From assembly GCA_028564705.1 (NCBI GenBank), contig JAPXFQ010000121.1, positions 186,001 through 250,000 on the forward strand: a stretch of DNA of 64,000 nucleotides, given 5' to 3'. The position numbers were made by a program, and so were the translations under genes. The DNA comes from Apricaphanius iberus. Lineage: Eukaryota > Chordata > Actinopteri > Cyprinodontiformes > Aphaniidae. The number at the start of each line of letters is the position of its first letter. Position 1 is the stretch's first letter. Positions 11,480 to 40,623 of this stretch are shown here, piece after piece. The notes beneath the pieces were generated by a model. It ran no database searches. It was not told the DNA's origin and worked only from the letters and a program-made list of their open reading frames with translations.

Positions 11480-14400
11480 TATTTGTCTCTCATGATCACT
11501 TCATTGGTAAAAATATGAACAATATAAAGCGTTAATTTACCTGAGGAATAATTAAAACGTTCATAAACATGCATATTATCCACCAAAGTCGTTATTTTGT
11601 TTGTTAATGGGATCAAATCCTGAATTATTCTCATAAATGACATTTATTGTTTGTATCGGACAGAAAAACACATTTACGGGCATGAGAGGATGTAACTAGG
11701 CTGAAATAAATGGTGATTTGTTTCTGTTTTAGCCTAACCAGCTACTGTGTGATGAAATCTGGCTCTGCTCATTATTTCCAGTAGAACCACAGAGCTGCAG
11801 CTTCAGGTTCTGCTTCCTCTCCTCCTGCTGACACCAGCTGACCCGCTTCCTCCTCCAGCTTACTCGTGACCCGGACGCGCTGCATGTAAATCCCACTGGG
11901 CTTACTTTACTTATTCAAATAGAGCAGGGCGATGATGTCAGAGAGAGGTGTTTGGTTCGATCACCCACACCTCCCTGTTGGGTAAACACAAAGTCACACG
12001 TCTGCCTCGTCCCGGATCTTCTCAACAGATTACGGACACCGGGTCACACCTGAGCAGACCTCACCTGTCGCCTCATTCCTGCTCAACCACTGGGGAGGCT
12101 TTTATGTGACACAAACAAAAACTGAAATCAGAGACCCATCTATTCACAGTGTGTTGTCCTGCTGCCAAGAGGAAGTAGATGATAATTTGTTTGATATGTT
12201 CACCAAACTGCGTTTGGCGCACGGAATGAGATTTCTGTGGAAGTGCGTTAAGAGCGCAGAGGTATGCAGAAGATACTTGATTTACGTTCCCTGGAAGGGT
12301 TGTTGCTTCTGGTTTCACTTCCAATTAAACTTAAGAATTCCATTTTGGCACAGTTCTGGTATCTGGTTGAGCCGTTACACTGTGATTCATTCAGGATCGC
12401 TAAAGCTACAACACATTTTAATATCTGTGATGGAAACATCACTGACAGACAAACACTGAAAGAAATGTTTAATTGAATTTACTCAATTTTATCTCGTCAA
12501 GTGGTTTCACGCAATAAATGTATGTAAATCCAAATAAATATATTTTAGTAAACTGTACTCAATTATTTTAATTACTTTCTTCTTTGCCAATTTAACTCAA
12601 CTATTCAGTGTAGACATTATTCAAATTTTCTTAGTCGGTGATAAAGTTTTACCAAAACGGATCTCCAAAAGAGTCAGTTGGTCATGTTCTGGTTTCTGAT
12701 CGGATGTACAGAAGTTATTTAGAAGGTTTCCAAAAAAAAAAAAAAATATTTGCAGATTTGTGATTTACCTCCAAACAAAAACAAAAAAAGAAGAAAAAAA
12801 TGACAAACTGTATCACATGTCTCTGTTACTGGTTTCTGCAACATAAAAACTGTTCAACAAAGATAAAGACACTAAATGACAGAACAAAGTGACGTGAAAC
12901 TGAAAACTAACCTCAAAATCTCGTTTCACTACAAAATTATATTTTTCATGTAGCTAATACAGAAGCAGATGTGTGAAACAACTAAAAATACCTTCTGGAT
13001 GATGATGGAATAGGTGTGAATATCTAAAAAATGTGCATTAACCATTTCCATGCCAGTGATAATATGATCATTTAAATAATGATGACTTCAGAATAATGTG
13101 CTGGGATTCCTTACATAGAAAACTTTGAACTGATTGGAATGTTTGTATAATTGTATTAAAATGGCTTTTCTTGTAAAGTGCCTTGAGATTACACTGTTGT
13201 TAATTGGCTCTATATAAATAAACTGAATTGAAATGAATTAATCAGTCAGAATCTGATAAGAATGATAAACAGACTCAGTTTATAGTCAAAGTTAATACAT
13301 TAGAATACAGTTCTGATGAGGCTCATTAGTCAGATTTAAATAAAAACCTTTTAATTAAACATTATTTTCATCACTCCCACTTTCCTGTATCAAAATCTGA
13401 TGCAGACATTTACTTTTATAAACCTGAGTGTTAGGTTTTTATTAACCGATTGTGGAAAATTATCATAATTAAAAAGACAAAAAGAAAACCAGTCTGGGTG
13501 GAATTAATTATTATACTATGATTTACTCAATGATCGAGTTACTGGTAAGGTGAATATATAAAAATAATTCATTACTTTTAATACTCCTTTTCTTGTTGCA
13601 CATTCTTACACAGACATGGATAGGAAACGCGTAGACCAGGGTGAATGGTAACATACAGGAGGAATTGAACCCACAACTTTTAGATTGCATGATTGGATGA
13701 AAATAAAAAGAGTTCGAACCTGAAAGCCTGTTTTTTTATTATCAGTTCATGCTAATAAAACAGAGCGAAGTGTTTGGGAGAAAAATTACAATCAGAATAC
13801 TGAAATACATTCACTTTGGTAACTGGAACAATGTACTTCTAGTGATATTTTAACTTTTTTCCATACGCTTTAGTTTTAGTTGAGGAATATTATGAAGTAT
13901 TGCTTCACTTCCATGAATAAAACCTCAGGATATGCGTCACTGAACGAAGAACAAACTTGTTTTAACCAAGACAGAACCAGACACGGACCTAAAAGCTTTA
14001 ATGTTTTTATTATTTATGTATTTTATATCTGCTGAGTCTGATGAGCCATTTGGAGGCCAAGAATATACAGTTTATTACTCTGTTCTAAAATACATGTTAT
14101 ACTAATTACCACCTGCAGGTGTTAGGTTTGCACGTTTGTGTTGAAAAACACTTTTGAGACAATTTGTTATACTTGTATGCATTTTTTTGCATATTAGTTT
14201 GCTGAAATTAACTTTTTAATCTGTAATATGTTAATTTTATTTTTGCAAGTTTTAAAAGTTTATGTACGTTTAATTTTGTATGCATGTATGTATAGGGCTA
14301 AAGATAAAACCCTTTTTTCACACTGTTTTAAGGATTTTAAATATAATAATGGCATAATAACTATTTACAGCTATTGGAAACTAAACTTCTCATGAAAAAA

Positions 14401-14750
14401 TACATTTCATTTATGTTCACATAGGAATTTTTTTGACACATTTATTGAAAGAACATGACAAAAATCACCAGGCAGGGAAAGGCTATATTAACTCATTAGC
14501 TTCAAAATCAATACATCCATCCCATTAATATTTTTATCTGATTTAATATTTAAAAACGACGTAATTATCCAGAAAATACAAAGTTTGTTGTGGATATTTA
14601 ACTTTAAAACTCTGAAACATCAATTAAAATAAGATAACAAATCATGTGTTGTTATATATTCATTTATTATTATTTTTTATTCTCTCCCTTTTTTATTTCT
14701 CCAACTGTTAATAACTTTAAGTCTCTCAGTTTATCATTATTTATTTATAA
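11480..14750. other. Intergenic stretch upstream of fam83c
   Basis: I see no gene. Around 13160-13240 is a LINE-type 3' tail (AAGTGCCTTGAGATTACAC, then TATATAAATAAACTGAATTG). Around 13655-13672 the minus strand has a tRNA-like B-box word (GTTGTGGGTTCAATTCC), possibly a SINE scrap. The rest is AT-rich and featureless, with an A-run near 12732. Confidence 0.35.
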
Positions 14751-14789
14751 CTATCATCCGTCAGCTTTATTTTGAAATCCCCGACCAGA

Positions 14790-15242
14790 CGTGGCTACTT
14801 GTTGTCGGCTGGTTGGCACGGTAACGCATGGAGGGGGTGGATCCCGGTGAGGGAGGAACCAATGAGAGCGCAGATAGCAACAGGTGAGTAGAAGAAACAC
14901 ACCTGACCTCCGGCGACTGCAACACAACACCGAGCCAGAGGAAGAGGAGGCGGCAGAGGACCAGAGAGGTTCCTGGGACGTGATATTCTGACAGATAGGG
15001 CCGGGAACCAGAGAAGCCGGGACCATTTCAGCGTTTGGACCGAGCAGAACCGCACAGAACTGTGATTTATTGCTTTAATCTGGAGACGGATCGGTGTTGG
15101 GGGTCAGCTTTTATCTGAAGCGGATTGTTGCTTCACATTAATCCGCTTTCTGCGTTAAAAATAGCGACAATGTTTCACGGATCCCGGATCAGCAGCGACT
15201 AGTTCCAGGTCCGGGTCGATAGTGTCCAACTCCTGCAGCACC
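14790..15242 (+). promoter_or_regulatory. fam83c: CpG-rich 5' region / 5' UTR of fam83c
   Basis: Base composition changes sharply here from AT-rich to GC- and CpG-rich, and the richness continues through the first coding exon. No TATA box is evident. The stretch just before the ATG (ending GCAGCACC) gives a favourable start context. The exact transcription start cannot be read from sequence. Confidence 0.5.
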
Positions 15243-30807
<15,565 letters not shown>

Positions 30808-31171
30808 AGAACGGAGGAACATCTCGCCTGACTGAGTCTCCATCTGTGTCCTGCTTCACAGCGTAGAGAAAGGACTGCTTAGACTTAAAGGTGTTGTTTT
30901 CTAAACTTTATCAGTTGTCTTTTTACTGCTTTACAAATTCTTTATCATCTTCCACAGTTGGTGAAATGTGGAAAACACACTATGGTGGCCATTTTGGCTC
31001 TGACATCCTGTTTAGTTTCCCTCTGGAAACCGTTTAGCCTCTTTGATGAAATAAGGACCAACTTTAAGATAAAAAAGGGATTGTTCTGTTTTTAGGACGA
31101 TCTGATGTACAGGTAACCTTAACTCATCAGCTACTGTTAACTCTCAATGTTCTGGAAACGGGAAGGCGTAG

Positions 31172-31255
31172 CAAAGAGCCTCGCTAGCAAAGCTACGTAA
31201 CGCTAGCAGAGCCTCGCTAGCAAAGCTACGTAACGCTAGCAGAGCTACGTTAGCA
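31172..31255. repeat. 33 bp tandem repeat rich in GCTAGC
   Basis: About two and a half copies of a 33 bp unit (GAGCCTCGCTAGCAAAGCTA as its first 20 bases, then CGTAACGCTAGCA) start at 31176 and 31209. Each unit holds two GCTAGC palindromes. Confidence 0.9.
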
Positions 31256-31394
31256 AAGAGCTAATAGTAGCTTAAACCTTGAACACTCCAGGAACGTTTT
31301 TCTCTACATCTTTTTTGTAAATAAGTGCAATCTTTTCAGAATTTTACTATATTCATATTTTGGGTTAATACAGTTACTAAATACCCCCCTCCCC

Positions 31395-31395
<1 letters not shown>

Positions 31396-31430
<35 letters not shown>
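31396..31430. repeat. (CA)n microsatellite
   Basis: About 17 CA units follow a C-rich run (CCCCCCTCCCC). Confidence 0.95.
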
Positions 31431-31431
<1 letters not shown>

Positions 31432-31989
31432 CTACAATTAGCAGCAAATTGAATTTAACATGCATAAAAATCTGAAAAACATTAAAATGTCAGGTGATTT
31501 AGACAAAAATCTTACTTTTGTTTTATTTTTAATATTCAAATAATGTAGAAAGCACTCTCAATCATTCATTGGTTAAGGCCCTTGACTGAAACATCTGGCG
31601 TCAATTAGAGGCTGCGGCTGCACATTAAAAGGCACAAACATTCCTAATTTACTCACTTTTTTGCTGTTTTCCGATTGAGTGTAATTTTTTTCTCTTATAA
31701 AAAAACGTTCGAATAAAGATCTTTAAAGTTTTTTGGAGAGCAGAAAGAAGAAATCTCCTCCTCTAACGCATGGGAAAATACGAAGACATTTTGAAAAGTA
31801 GTTAAAATAGCATTATTTAAAAAATACATCCTGTAGATAAAAAGAAATAATGCAATAAATCAGGATCATAATTAAGAGCAAAATGCCACTCACTGTAAAA
31901 GCGTAACCTTGAAATCCAATAGAGAAAAAAAATACATGTTTACCAGCGTGTAACTAAACAAGCTTGTTCTAAATGCATCACCTCAATAA

Positions 31990-32475
31990 TAGTTGAAAAG
32001 TCTCCAAGCTGTGTGCAGAAGACAGAGAAAGGTCTCTGGAAGACGCTTCTAAAACAAACACTAAATCTACAGCATTGGACCAAACCTCTAAAATAAATCT
32101 TAGCTCCCAGTCTGTGTCACATAATTCCCTTGTTCTGTCAACAGTAGCAGAGATGAGGGGGAATCATTTTTCACAAAGAATCAATTTAGCTTGGATTCAG
32201 CAGTACAAGCCCAGTTTGGATGGCCTGCTTCAGTCTACCAGTAACTGTAAGGTCTTCATCTTCCATCCTCTGCCTCTTTCTCTCGATATTCATGCAGGCT
32301 TTTAGCGTCTTCTAGACTCTGACAGGAATCACCCAGTTCCACGGATAACCCAGTGGTAGATGGGACCGTACTGGTCAAAAATAAAGAAGCAATCATATTC
32401 TCAGGATTAGTAATAAACATTAAGGTGTCATCAGCATAGAGTGAGATTCTATGTTCTACCTTTTAGGTTCTGCCT
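31990..32475 (-). mobile_element. L1-like LINE fragment with YADD motif
   Basis: On the minus strand, from about 32450 downwards, the peptide reads SLYADDTLMFITNPE-like residues. This is the reverse-transcriptase active-site block of L1/Tx1-type LINEs. The sequence below it (to about 31990) is broken by stops. Confidence 0.5.
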
Positions 32476-33417
32476 TTTCCAACGTGCAAAAAAATCTGGC
32501 TTCTAAGAACGTCTGCACGGGGAATCTGACAATAACAATGAAAAGGAAGAACAGCCGACTAGTTTGTGGAAAACTAGATTAATTTTCTGCAGAATCAGCA
32601 GTAAACACAGATCTCAAAACTGATGTATTAGTATTGCTAACTAATGATCAACTTTATTTTTTATAAGTGCAATGTTTAAACCGAAATCAAGCTGTTATCT
32701 ACAGTTTTTTAGGAATATAATCATTGTTTCCTGGTAACTCGTGCCTTGATCATCCTGCCTTAAGGTTTACTGCCACGTTTCTGACCAACGATTCTGTCTG
32801 ATGACTCAGATGGGGTCCAAACATGAGATTTTCTCCTGTTCACTGCAGGAACATCAACCGTAATGATGAGACATAAAACCTAAAGGTTACAGGGTATTTT
32901 TCCTCCCAGCAGATCAGACGATGACATTCTCTGTTTACAGACGCTGCAGCGCTGTTGTATAGAACTCTGGTTTCACTGGGTTGCTCCTTACATTTTCTGT
33001 AAATTCAGATACAAAGATTTGCACAAAGTTTAATAAATGAAAGAGAAGCTGTTTATACTTGGAAGCTGTGAGACTGAAACGTGATGATCATCAACGGGAA
33101 CATCAGGGTTTCAACCTCGTCATTGAGCAATAAGGAATGATATTGGTCACATGTTTTGTGTTTGTTTACGGCTCATTTCTGTAATTTTGTTTTTTATTAT
33201 TATTATTTTTGAATTGAATTATTACCTTTGGTTGAAGTCAGAATTTCCAGCCAACAGTATGTCATGTTTGGCTGAATAATCTGTGCTTTTACTGTACATA
33301 TAGTTCATTTAAAGAAAAAAACAAAACATGATTTTATGTTTTACAGTTATTAATGGAAAAATGTGAACTTTTAGCTTTTGTTAAAGTTGGTCTTAATTTT
33401 TAAGATGAACAAATTTT

Positions 33418-33423
33418 AATAAA
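33418..33423 (+). terminator. Poly(A) signal AATAAA, probable fam83c end
   Basis: AATAAA is followed within ~25 bp by a GT/T-rich stretch (GAGTGTTGG ... TTTTTGTTTC). It is the first well-formed signal with such a downstream element that I noticed after the stop. Confidence 0.4.
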
Positions 33424-33444
33424 AACAAAATGCTGATGAGTGTT

Positions 33445-36400
33445 GGATTCATTTTTGTTTCTTTAATCATGATTTTGATTAAAGAAACTGAAACTCTTTG
33501 GATTTGATTGAAACATCAAAATAAAAAGAAATAAGAATGCTCTCATTAAGATTAATTAGTAGATAATTAGCCTAAATTTTATGATCAGCTAATATTTAAC
33601 GTTTGTTGTGAAGTGCTTAACGGGGGGGGGGGGTCTCAACTGATCAACTGATGCTGCATAAATAAGCTGAATCTTGAATATTCATTAAGCTCTTCCCTGC
33701 AGAAAAAGGGTTTTATTACAGGTTTTACTTAACTTCAGAAAAAAAAAAAACTTTTCAGGAGTCTTATTAGACAACTTGTCATACTTTTACTTAAAAGATT
33801 TTATTCCAGAGCCAGCTAATTCCAAATATTTACACACGCTGCTGGTTTTTTTCTGGACTGATCCTGAATCAGATTTCTCTCTTTAGAAAGCGGCTCATCA
33901 TTTCCTGCTTTGAATTAGCTTTTCCTGAGCTCTAGTTCAGCTGCTTTATTTGCATCACTGAAGGAAGACATATTGACAATGAGTCTAGATTCATTCACAG
34001 AAAACTGAAAGTGATTATATCTTTTTTTGGACTCCAATTTTACGGTTTTGTGCTTTTAAAGCCATTTCCTGCCCACATAACGTATTTAAGGGGTTATACA
34101 CAGAGCTGGCTCTCTTCTCTGCAGTAGGATCAGCTCCTGGGCTTCAGATGGATATTTTGATCGGTCTTTGTCAGAACTAGTCTCGGTATTCCTTCCTGAA
34201 CCTCAGAATTGATGTTTTCCGGTCAGGAAGTCCAGTCCAAGGATCCGGGTCCTCAACCATGTAGTGAACAATGGAGCAGCGGGCCCCCAGCCTGACTGAA
34301 CAATGAAATGAGCCTAAACGGATCGTAGCTGAGATAGAAAGCGTCCGTGTGAAAGAAGCAGCGAAGATGTTAGCTGGATTTATGCTGGGTCAGCATCCAG
34401 GTAAGGATCAGGGCTGCTACTGGGTCGGTTCCAGTCTAAGCTAAAGTGTTTGATGACCTGTGGAGTAAAAACAGCTGAGATCAGCTGTGTAGAGGAAACC
34501 AACCCAGATAAACAGAACCAGCACCAGGCTGTAAACAGTGAGCGTGTTTAGATGCTCCGGCAGCATTTCCCCACGTACAGCAGGGCTTTATCTGCAGGAT
34601 GCAGCACTTTTCCTGTCTCTCCCACCTGTTTCTGCTCCTACATTCACCCTCTTTGTTCTTGGAGCACAGCTCTGGGTCGTTTGTCTCAGTGTCCTTGGGT
34701 TAGAGCAGTGTGTTGCCTGGAGTTGAGTCCCCTCAGGTGCAGATGTAACCTTCTCCGGATTTAGCTTCAGATATTTAATTCACCAGAGGATCCTGGAGGC
34801 TCATAATTTTTAGGATTTCTTAAGTGGAAGGAAAAACTCAGTAGAGAAGTTCTGATGATCTGGTTATTAACAGAATTCAACTTCTTTTAAATCTGAACAT
34901 GCCTGTGGACATTTAGCTCCTAAGTTTGAACCATTAAGATTTTCTTTCTCTCAGCTTTGTTGAACAATTTCTGGAAAAGGAAACAAAATTGTGTTCCCAA
35001 AGTTTTGCTTCAAGACCTCTAGGATGCTCCAAACTTGGAACCAAGGATGATTTGATGGTTTTGAGTGTGAAACAATGTCTGTAGGGAGGTTCTGGAGGTT
35101 TTTATCACAGTGACAACATGCAGAGCATTTAGGTAGCTCATCCTTTATCTGGAGTCTGCACACCCAAACCAGGACTGTCCACACTGGACCCGTGCCAGCT
35201 TCAATCATGGTTGCTCCACACAGGCAGCTATTAAAGGAATTTACTGCTGAGGTTCTGGTGGGGAAGACACACATCGCATCCTGATGAGGTTCTCACTACA
35301 GCCTGAATCTTTCAGGACGTTGCTGATTTTTGAAGAAGTCCAAAACAGTCGGGGCGGCAGGTTCTAGTTCTGAAGGGCGTAACTCCATCCAGTGTGCAAC
35401 AGAACCAAAAAGGAGTTAGGAGTCAGAATCTGGTCAGAATCTGGTGTTTGTAACACCCAATCAGAACAATAGAACAGGCTGAGTGCACTGGTTTCCTTGG
35501 TAATTCTCCACTTTCCTGGAGAACCAATCAAACCGCTCTTTACACCAGACAAGCACGTTAGTGGCAGAAACTTCGGGTCCAGTTTTTAAATGAGCCAGGG
35601 TTATCATTATTTTGGGCTTGGCTGCATTGTTTCTATCAGTCTCGGGTTAGAAACATGATGGTACCAGAAACCAGAGGTGTTTTCGCTCTGAAATGTCCCA
35701 ACTCTGATCCAGAGTACAAGGTTCTTTAGTCAGAGCTGAAATCAATGGATCAGACAGAAACAACAAGAACCAGAAACATCCCAGCATTCCTCATGTGCCT
35801 GATGCACCAAATAAGACGCAAAGCAAACCATTAAATCAGATTCAAATAGAAACATGAAGGAGAACATGAGGTGAGTCAAAGAAACAAAAACTAAAACCCA
35901 AAAACCAACAGAAAGAGGTTCATCAGAGCTACAACTTTGTAGAATATGAGGAAAGAAAATCTGCATCTGAAACCAGAACCAGATTATGGTTCTGTCTCCT
36001 GGATCTGAGCCTTTCTGGTACCACGATCAGCTGTGATTATAGTTTTCACCACAGAGGACTCATGCACGTTTCACCCAACCACCAGCGATCCATGTTTCCA
36101 AATACATTCCTGGTTTTGCGGCTCCTGGATTATTTCTTGGGTTTGTTGTTTGCTGAACGGTGTTTGTTCAGAGGGAACGCCTTCAACACCAGAACCCAAC
36201 CTGAACTTCAACACAACAGAGTCCTGCAGGAAAATGTTAAATCTATAAATGCAAAACATTCTCCTGGAGTAAAAGAAGGGCGGAATTTTGTGCAAACATT
36301 AAATAGATTAAACAATAAATGCCCCATTTTGTAGAAAAACATTTAAACTCAAGATTTCTGCTGATTTGATTCTTTTTGCAGAAGTTTGAGCCTTAAATTC

Positions 36401-37930
36401 AATTTAACAACTGAAGAAAATTCGGGATCACTCATTGTTTTAAATGCAAGCTTTATCTTATATTAAGGTTATTGATATCTGAAGTTTTGTTCCACTTTTT
36501 TGGCTTTTTAAAAAAAATATTTTAAATGCTGATATTTATCTTATTTCTTCCATTTGCTTCTGTTCTATTAATCTATGATTCATTCATGTTTTTACATGAA
36601 ATATTTTATACTTATTTTAGTTTTTTGTTTCTCTGATTTTAGTTTAATACCTCAGGATTTAAATTGTTTAGTTTATTTATACAGTGCCAGTTCATAGGAG
36701 ATGTAACCTCAAGCCGCCTTGGGATTTTAGCATCTCTGCTTGTGTTTTCTTCTCCTTTTCATCACATCAAGAGTCCTTCATGCCGTCATCAAATCTATTT
36801 ATCATACCTCATTAAGCTCATTATGTTTGTCATTCACAGCCTTCTGGTTTTACCTGATACAGAGAACTCCATGTTGCCTGGTGGTGAATGAAAAGTTGAT
36901 GAATAAATAAAAACAGTGTTGGTTTGTGACAGAAATAGAAACGCAGTTTCCCCACAGGGTGCGGTGGATTTAACCATCTGTGGTTTGGACCTTTGTTGCC
37001 GTGGAATAAAGAGGGATTTATTAAAGGGATCAAAGTTAATCTGGATCTGCTTCGGCCTTTAGATCCTCCACAGGTTCAAAACAAAGATGGAGTCAGCAGA
37101 AGAACCAGATGAAGAAATCAAAGGTATGAAAACAATTCAATAAAGCCTAAATAACAACAAAGGAGGAAAAATTTAATCATGTATAAAGCTTATAATTCCA
37201 CTTTATTATAGTTTTATTTAATTAATAAAATCTGATACATCTAATAAATACTTCCAATGTCTGTTTTATCATATATTCTCTTAAAGTCTGAGGGTTTTTC
37301 ATTTGGATTTGGGCTAATTTTTTCCTCCATTGCATCACAACTCAGAAAAACTGCATATCTTCACATGATCCATTAAAGCCACTATAAAGTAAATGAATGT
37401 GTCTGTCAGACAGGATCTGAAAGTCAGGTGTTTAAGAGTTTAGTAAAACTAATTTTGTCTCAATAATCTCTTAGGCTGAAAACAAAGGAGGCAGAGCGTA
37501 AGACAGGTGGAGAACTTCCTGTCTTGTCCTTTATGTCTGCAACTGATCTTCAGCCAGGATTCCTGACATTTCTGCAGGATGCGTCACCTTCACCGCCCTC
37601 AGTGGTTGTAAGTCAACAGGTCACAACTGAGTCAGCCTGCTTTAGCACCACCTCCCCACAGATACCTGTTCACTCACCTGCTCAGTCCAAGTGCACCTGC
37701 TGCTGCCGTTCTTGCAGCAGGCGTTTGAACCCAAGGATTCAACCTGCAGTCATTCACAAACTGCTGCCATCTGCTGGTACAAATCTGCACATACAGCCTG
37801 ATTCTTAGTGGGTTGGGGTTTTTCTGTCTTTTAGCGGAGTCGACGATTTCAGCATTAATGCAGAATAAAAGCTACAGCATCCATGTAGTTGCATCCAGAG
37901 CTCCTCTTAACAAGGAAGAATCCTTTTTCC
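33445..37930. other. Intergenic stretch, no gene recognised
   Basis: AT-rich unique-looking DNA. A run of ten G lies at about 33625-33634. An ATG with a short open frame followed by a donor-like AAAG|GTATG lies at 37087-37125 (MESAEEPDEEIK), but no partner exon was found, so it is not called. A short LINE-tail-like word lies near 36670-36710. Confidence 0.35.
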
Positions 37931-37934
37931 AGAC

Positions 37935-40584
37935 ATGTGCTGGAACATTCAATTCAGTATATTTATACAGCGCCACATCACAACAGAAAAGTCTTTCTTT
38001 ACAAGAAAAGTAATTTCAATACAATTATACAAACATTCCACTCGGTTAAAAGTTTTCTATGTAAGGAATCCCAGCAGATTGTGTTGAGTCATCAACGTGA
38101 GGTAATGTCTGGAACATGCAGACGCCAACCACAGCAATTCCTCATAGTGAGCAAGCATGTGGCGACAGTGAAGAGGAAAAACTCCTCAGGAAGAAACCTC
38201 CAGCAGAACCAGAACCAGAACCTGGTTCAATACAAGCGGTCAGCTGCCACGACCGTCTGGGGGTCTGAGAAGACAGAGAAGAGACAGAGAAAGAATTTAA
38301 GAGTTTTATATATTAGAGAAAGCAAAAAGTTGACAACAGGACGTGGAGGATGTTTACGGTCACTGAGAGCATCATCTCCCCATCCAGCAGGGGGCGTTGT
38401 AGCTGAGCAGGATACCAGAGCAGTTGGAGCTCAAATGGAAAGAAACAACACTGAGAGACAATACGCTTAACAATCACAGTAACAGCAAAAAAAAAATACA
38501 TCTGGAGAGTAGTAGAAGAGAAAAGTAGCAGAGTGAAGAAAAGTTGTCAGTCTGTCCTCCAACAGTCTAAACCTATAGCAGCATAACTACAAAAATATCT
38601 CAGGATAACCTAAGCCAGTAACTATAAGCTTTATCAAAAAGGAAGGTTTTAAGCCTAGTCTTAAAAACAGACAGAGTATCTGCCTCATGGACTAAAACTG
38701 GGAGCTGGTTCCACAGGAGAGGAGCCTGATAACTAAAAGATCTGCCTCCTATTCTACTTTTATAAATCCTAGGAACTACCAGTAAACCTGCATTCTGAGA
38801 ACAAAGTTCTCTGTTAGGAACATATGGAACAATCAGATCTCTGATGTACGATGGAGCTGATTATTAAGGGCTTTATAAGTAAGGAGGAGGATCTTAAACT
38901 CTATTCTGGATTTAACAGGGAGCCAATGGAGAGAAGCTAAAACAGGAGAAATGTGATCTCTCTTTTTAATATTCATCAGAACTCTTGCTGCAGCATTTTG
39001 GATCAACTGAAGGCTTTTAATTGCATTTTGTGGGCTTCCTGATAATAAGGAATTACAGTAGTCCAGCCTTGAAGTAACAAATGCATGGACTAGTTTCTCT
39101 GCATCACTCCTGGACAGGATGGTTCTAAATTTAGTAATATAGGTAAAAGAAAGAAATCTTAGAAACCCGTTTAATATGGGATTTAAATGTCATGACTTGG
39201 TCAAAAATTACACCGAGGTTCTCCTTACATTATAAGCAGAGGCGAAATTAATGCCATCCAGATGAAGTGATCAATTTATGAGTTTCCTTTTTTAAAGGTT
39301 TGGATCTAAAGACAACAACTTCTGTCTTGTCTGAATTTAAAAGTAGAAAATCTAGAGTCATCCTGTGAGGATTGTGTGTGTGTGTTTACCTCACCTGTTT
39401 TCCGTCCAAAGGAAGCAGATTGGTGATTATGTTCCTGCAGCTGGTGCCATTCAGCCTGATTGGGGAGGAGCGTTTAAAAGGAGAGTGCCAACCTGGAGCA
39501 GACGCCAGATGGTTAACCCACATCATGTGGTAACAACCTGCTTTCTTTCGCCTGGTAGTGATTTGCTCTGTGTGAGCTCCTTACCTCCTTGCCTTTTCCC
39601 TCCAGTCATTCTGTGGTTCCGGATCTGCTGGTCGGTCTGCAGCCTTGGTGTCTGCTCCTTCCCGGCATGCTGGCTTCCTCCCCATGGTACCTGGCTGAGT
39701 TTTAAGCTTCTCCACTGCCTGTCCACCCTCTCTCTGCTCCCTGGAGTCAAACACCCTGAGTCGGTTCCTCTTCCACGCACCCAGGATCAAATCCTCTCCA
39801 ATTCCTCCCCAGTAGGATCCGCATCATCGACAAGTAAGAACCCACAAACTTCTGTTTTCTCCTCCTGCAAAGTACCATCATAAGATCACTCACCCCCTTC
39901 TCCTGTCTCCAGTGGTTGTCCTCCAAGTTCCTTGTGATTCCGAGTTTTCTGAGTTCCTGTGTTTCTGGACCCCTCGAGCAAAGAAGGAAAATAAAATATT
40001 CTTACAAACTTACCCTCCAGTCTCACTGAGCCGTTTGTGTGTCTGCGCTAGAGTCCAAAAGCTAAAATCATGACACATCCAGGTTTTTATGTCTTCCAGA
40101 CCTGCTTGTAATCTACCTAACTTATTGGTTTCATCAGGTTTTATGGATAAATATAATTGTGTATAAACTGTGGAAATTTATTCCATGTTTAACTATTTTA
40201 CCAATAGGAAGCATATATATAGTAAAGAGAATCGGTCCAAGCACTGAACCCTGTGGTACTCCACAGGTAACCCTTGAGTGTGAAGATTTATCATTGACAT
40301 GAACAAACTGGAATCTGTGTGGACAGATATGATCTAAACCAGCCTGGTGCTGTTCTCTTTATCCCTACAAAACGTTCATTTCTAAGAATATTATGATGGA
40401 CTGTGTCAAAAGCAGCACTGATATCTAACAAGACCAGAACAGTCACAAATCCATTATCTGAGGCCATTAGAATATCATTAGTAACTTTTACCAGTACTGT
40501 TTCAGTGCTATGATGAGCTCTAAAACCTGATGGAAATTCTTCCAACAGGTTGTCGCTGTTTAGATGCTCATACTTGATTGGCAA
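37935..40584 (-). mobile_element. L2-clade LINE (ORF2 3' half and tail), split by a solo LTR
   Basis: Read on the minus strand from 40584, the peptide shows GFRAHHSTETVLVKVTNDIL, AAFDTVHHNIL (catalytic region A), [19 protein letters not shown] (region B) and [16 protein letters not shown]. After the inserted LTR it continues with FLLLNSDKTEVVVFRSK, then the long 3' part ending near 37940. This is standard L2-type reverse-transcriptase order. The YADD block is not preserved (FHSLYTQ is read at that place) and frame breaks are common, so it is dead. The 24330-24965 fragment belongs to the same family. Confidence 0.8.
39364..40075. mobile_element. 712 bp solo LTR with 5 bp target duplication
   Basis: The insert begins TGTGAGG and ends ATGACA (TG...CA) and is flanked by CATCC at 39359-39363 and 40076-40080. 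Removing it joins the L2 reading frame perfectly (KTW to MTLDFLLL). Inside are a TTTAAAAG promoter-like word (about 39472) and AATAAAATA near the right end (about 39989), as expected of an LTR read on the plus strand. There is no internal retroelement, so it is a recombined solo LTR, probably of a Gypsy- or ERV-like family. A short open frame in it is not a gene. Confidence 0.85.
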
Positions 40585-40623
40585 CTATTTTCATGGTTGG
40601 CTAAACATCGTCAGGCGACATCA

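Larger units (their letters stand above)
30808..33440 (+). other. fam83c: fam83c 3' UTR (inferred)
   Basis: No other gene intervenes between the stop and the first well-placed poly(A) signal with a GT-rich downstream element. The stretch holds a 33 bp tandem repeat (31172-31255), a CA repeat (31396-31430) and a reverse L1-like fragment (about 31990-32475). Earlier polyadenylation is possible. Confidence 0.4.

Noticed and set aside
37087..37125. ATG with 12 codons and a donor-like AAAG|GTATG
   Set aside because: Too short and without any partner exon; likely chance.
39365..39883. A 172-codon plus-strand frame
   Set aside because: It lies wholly inside the solo LTR with its own TG...CA ends and target duplication, and resembles no protein.
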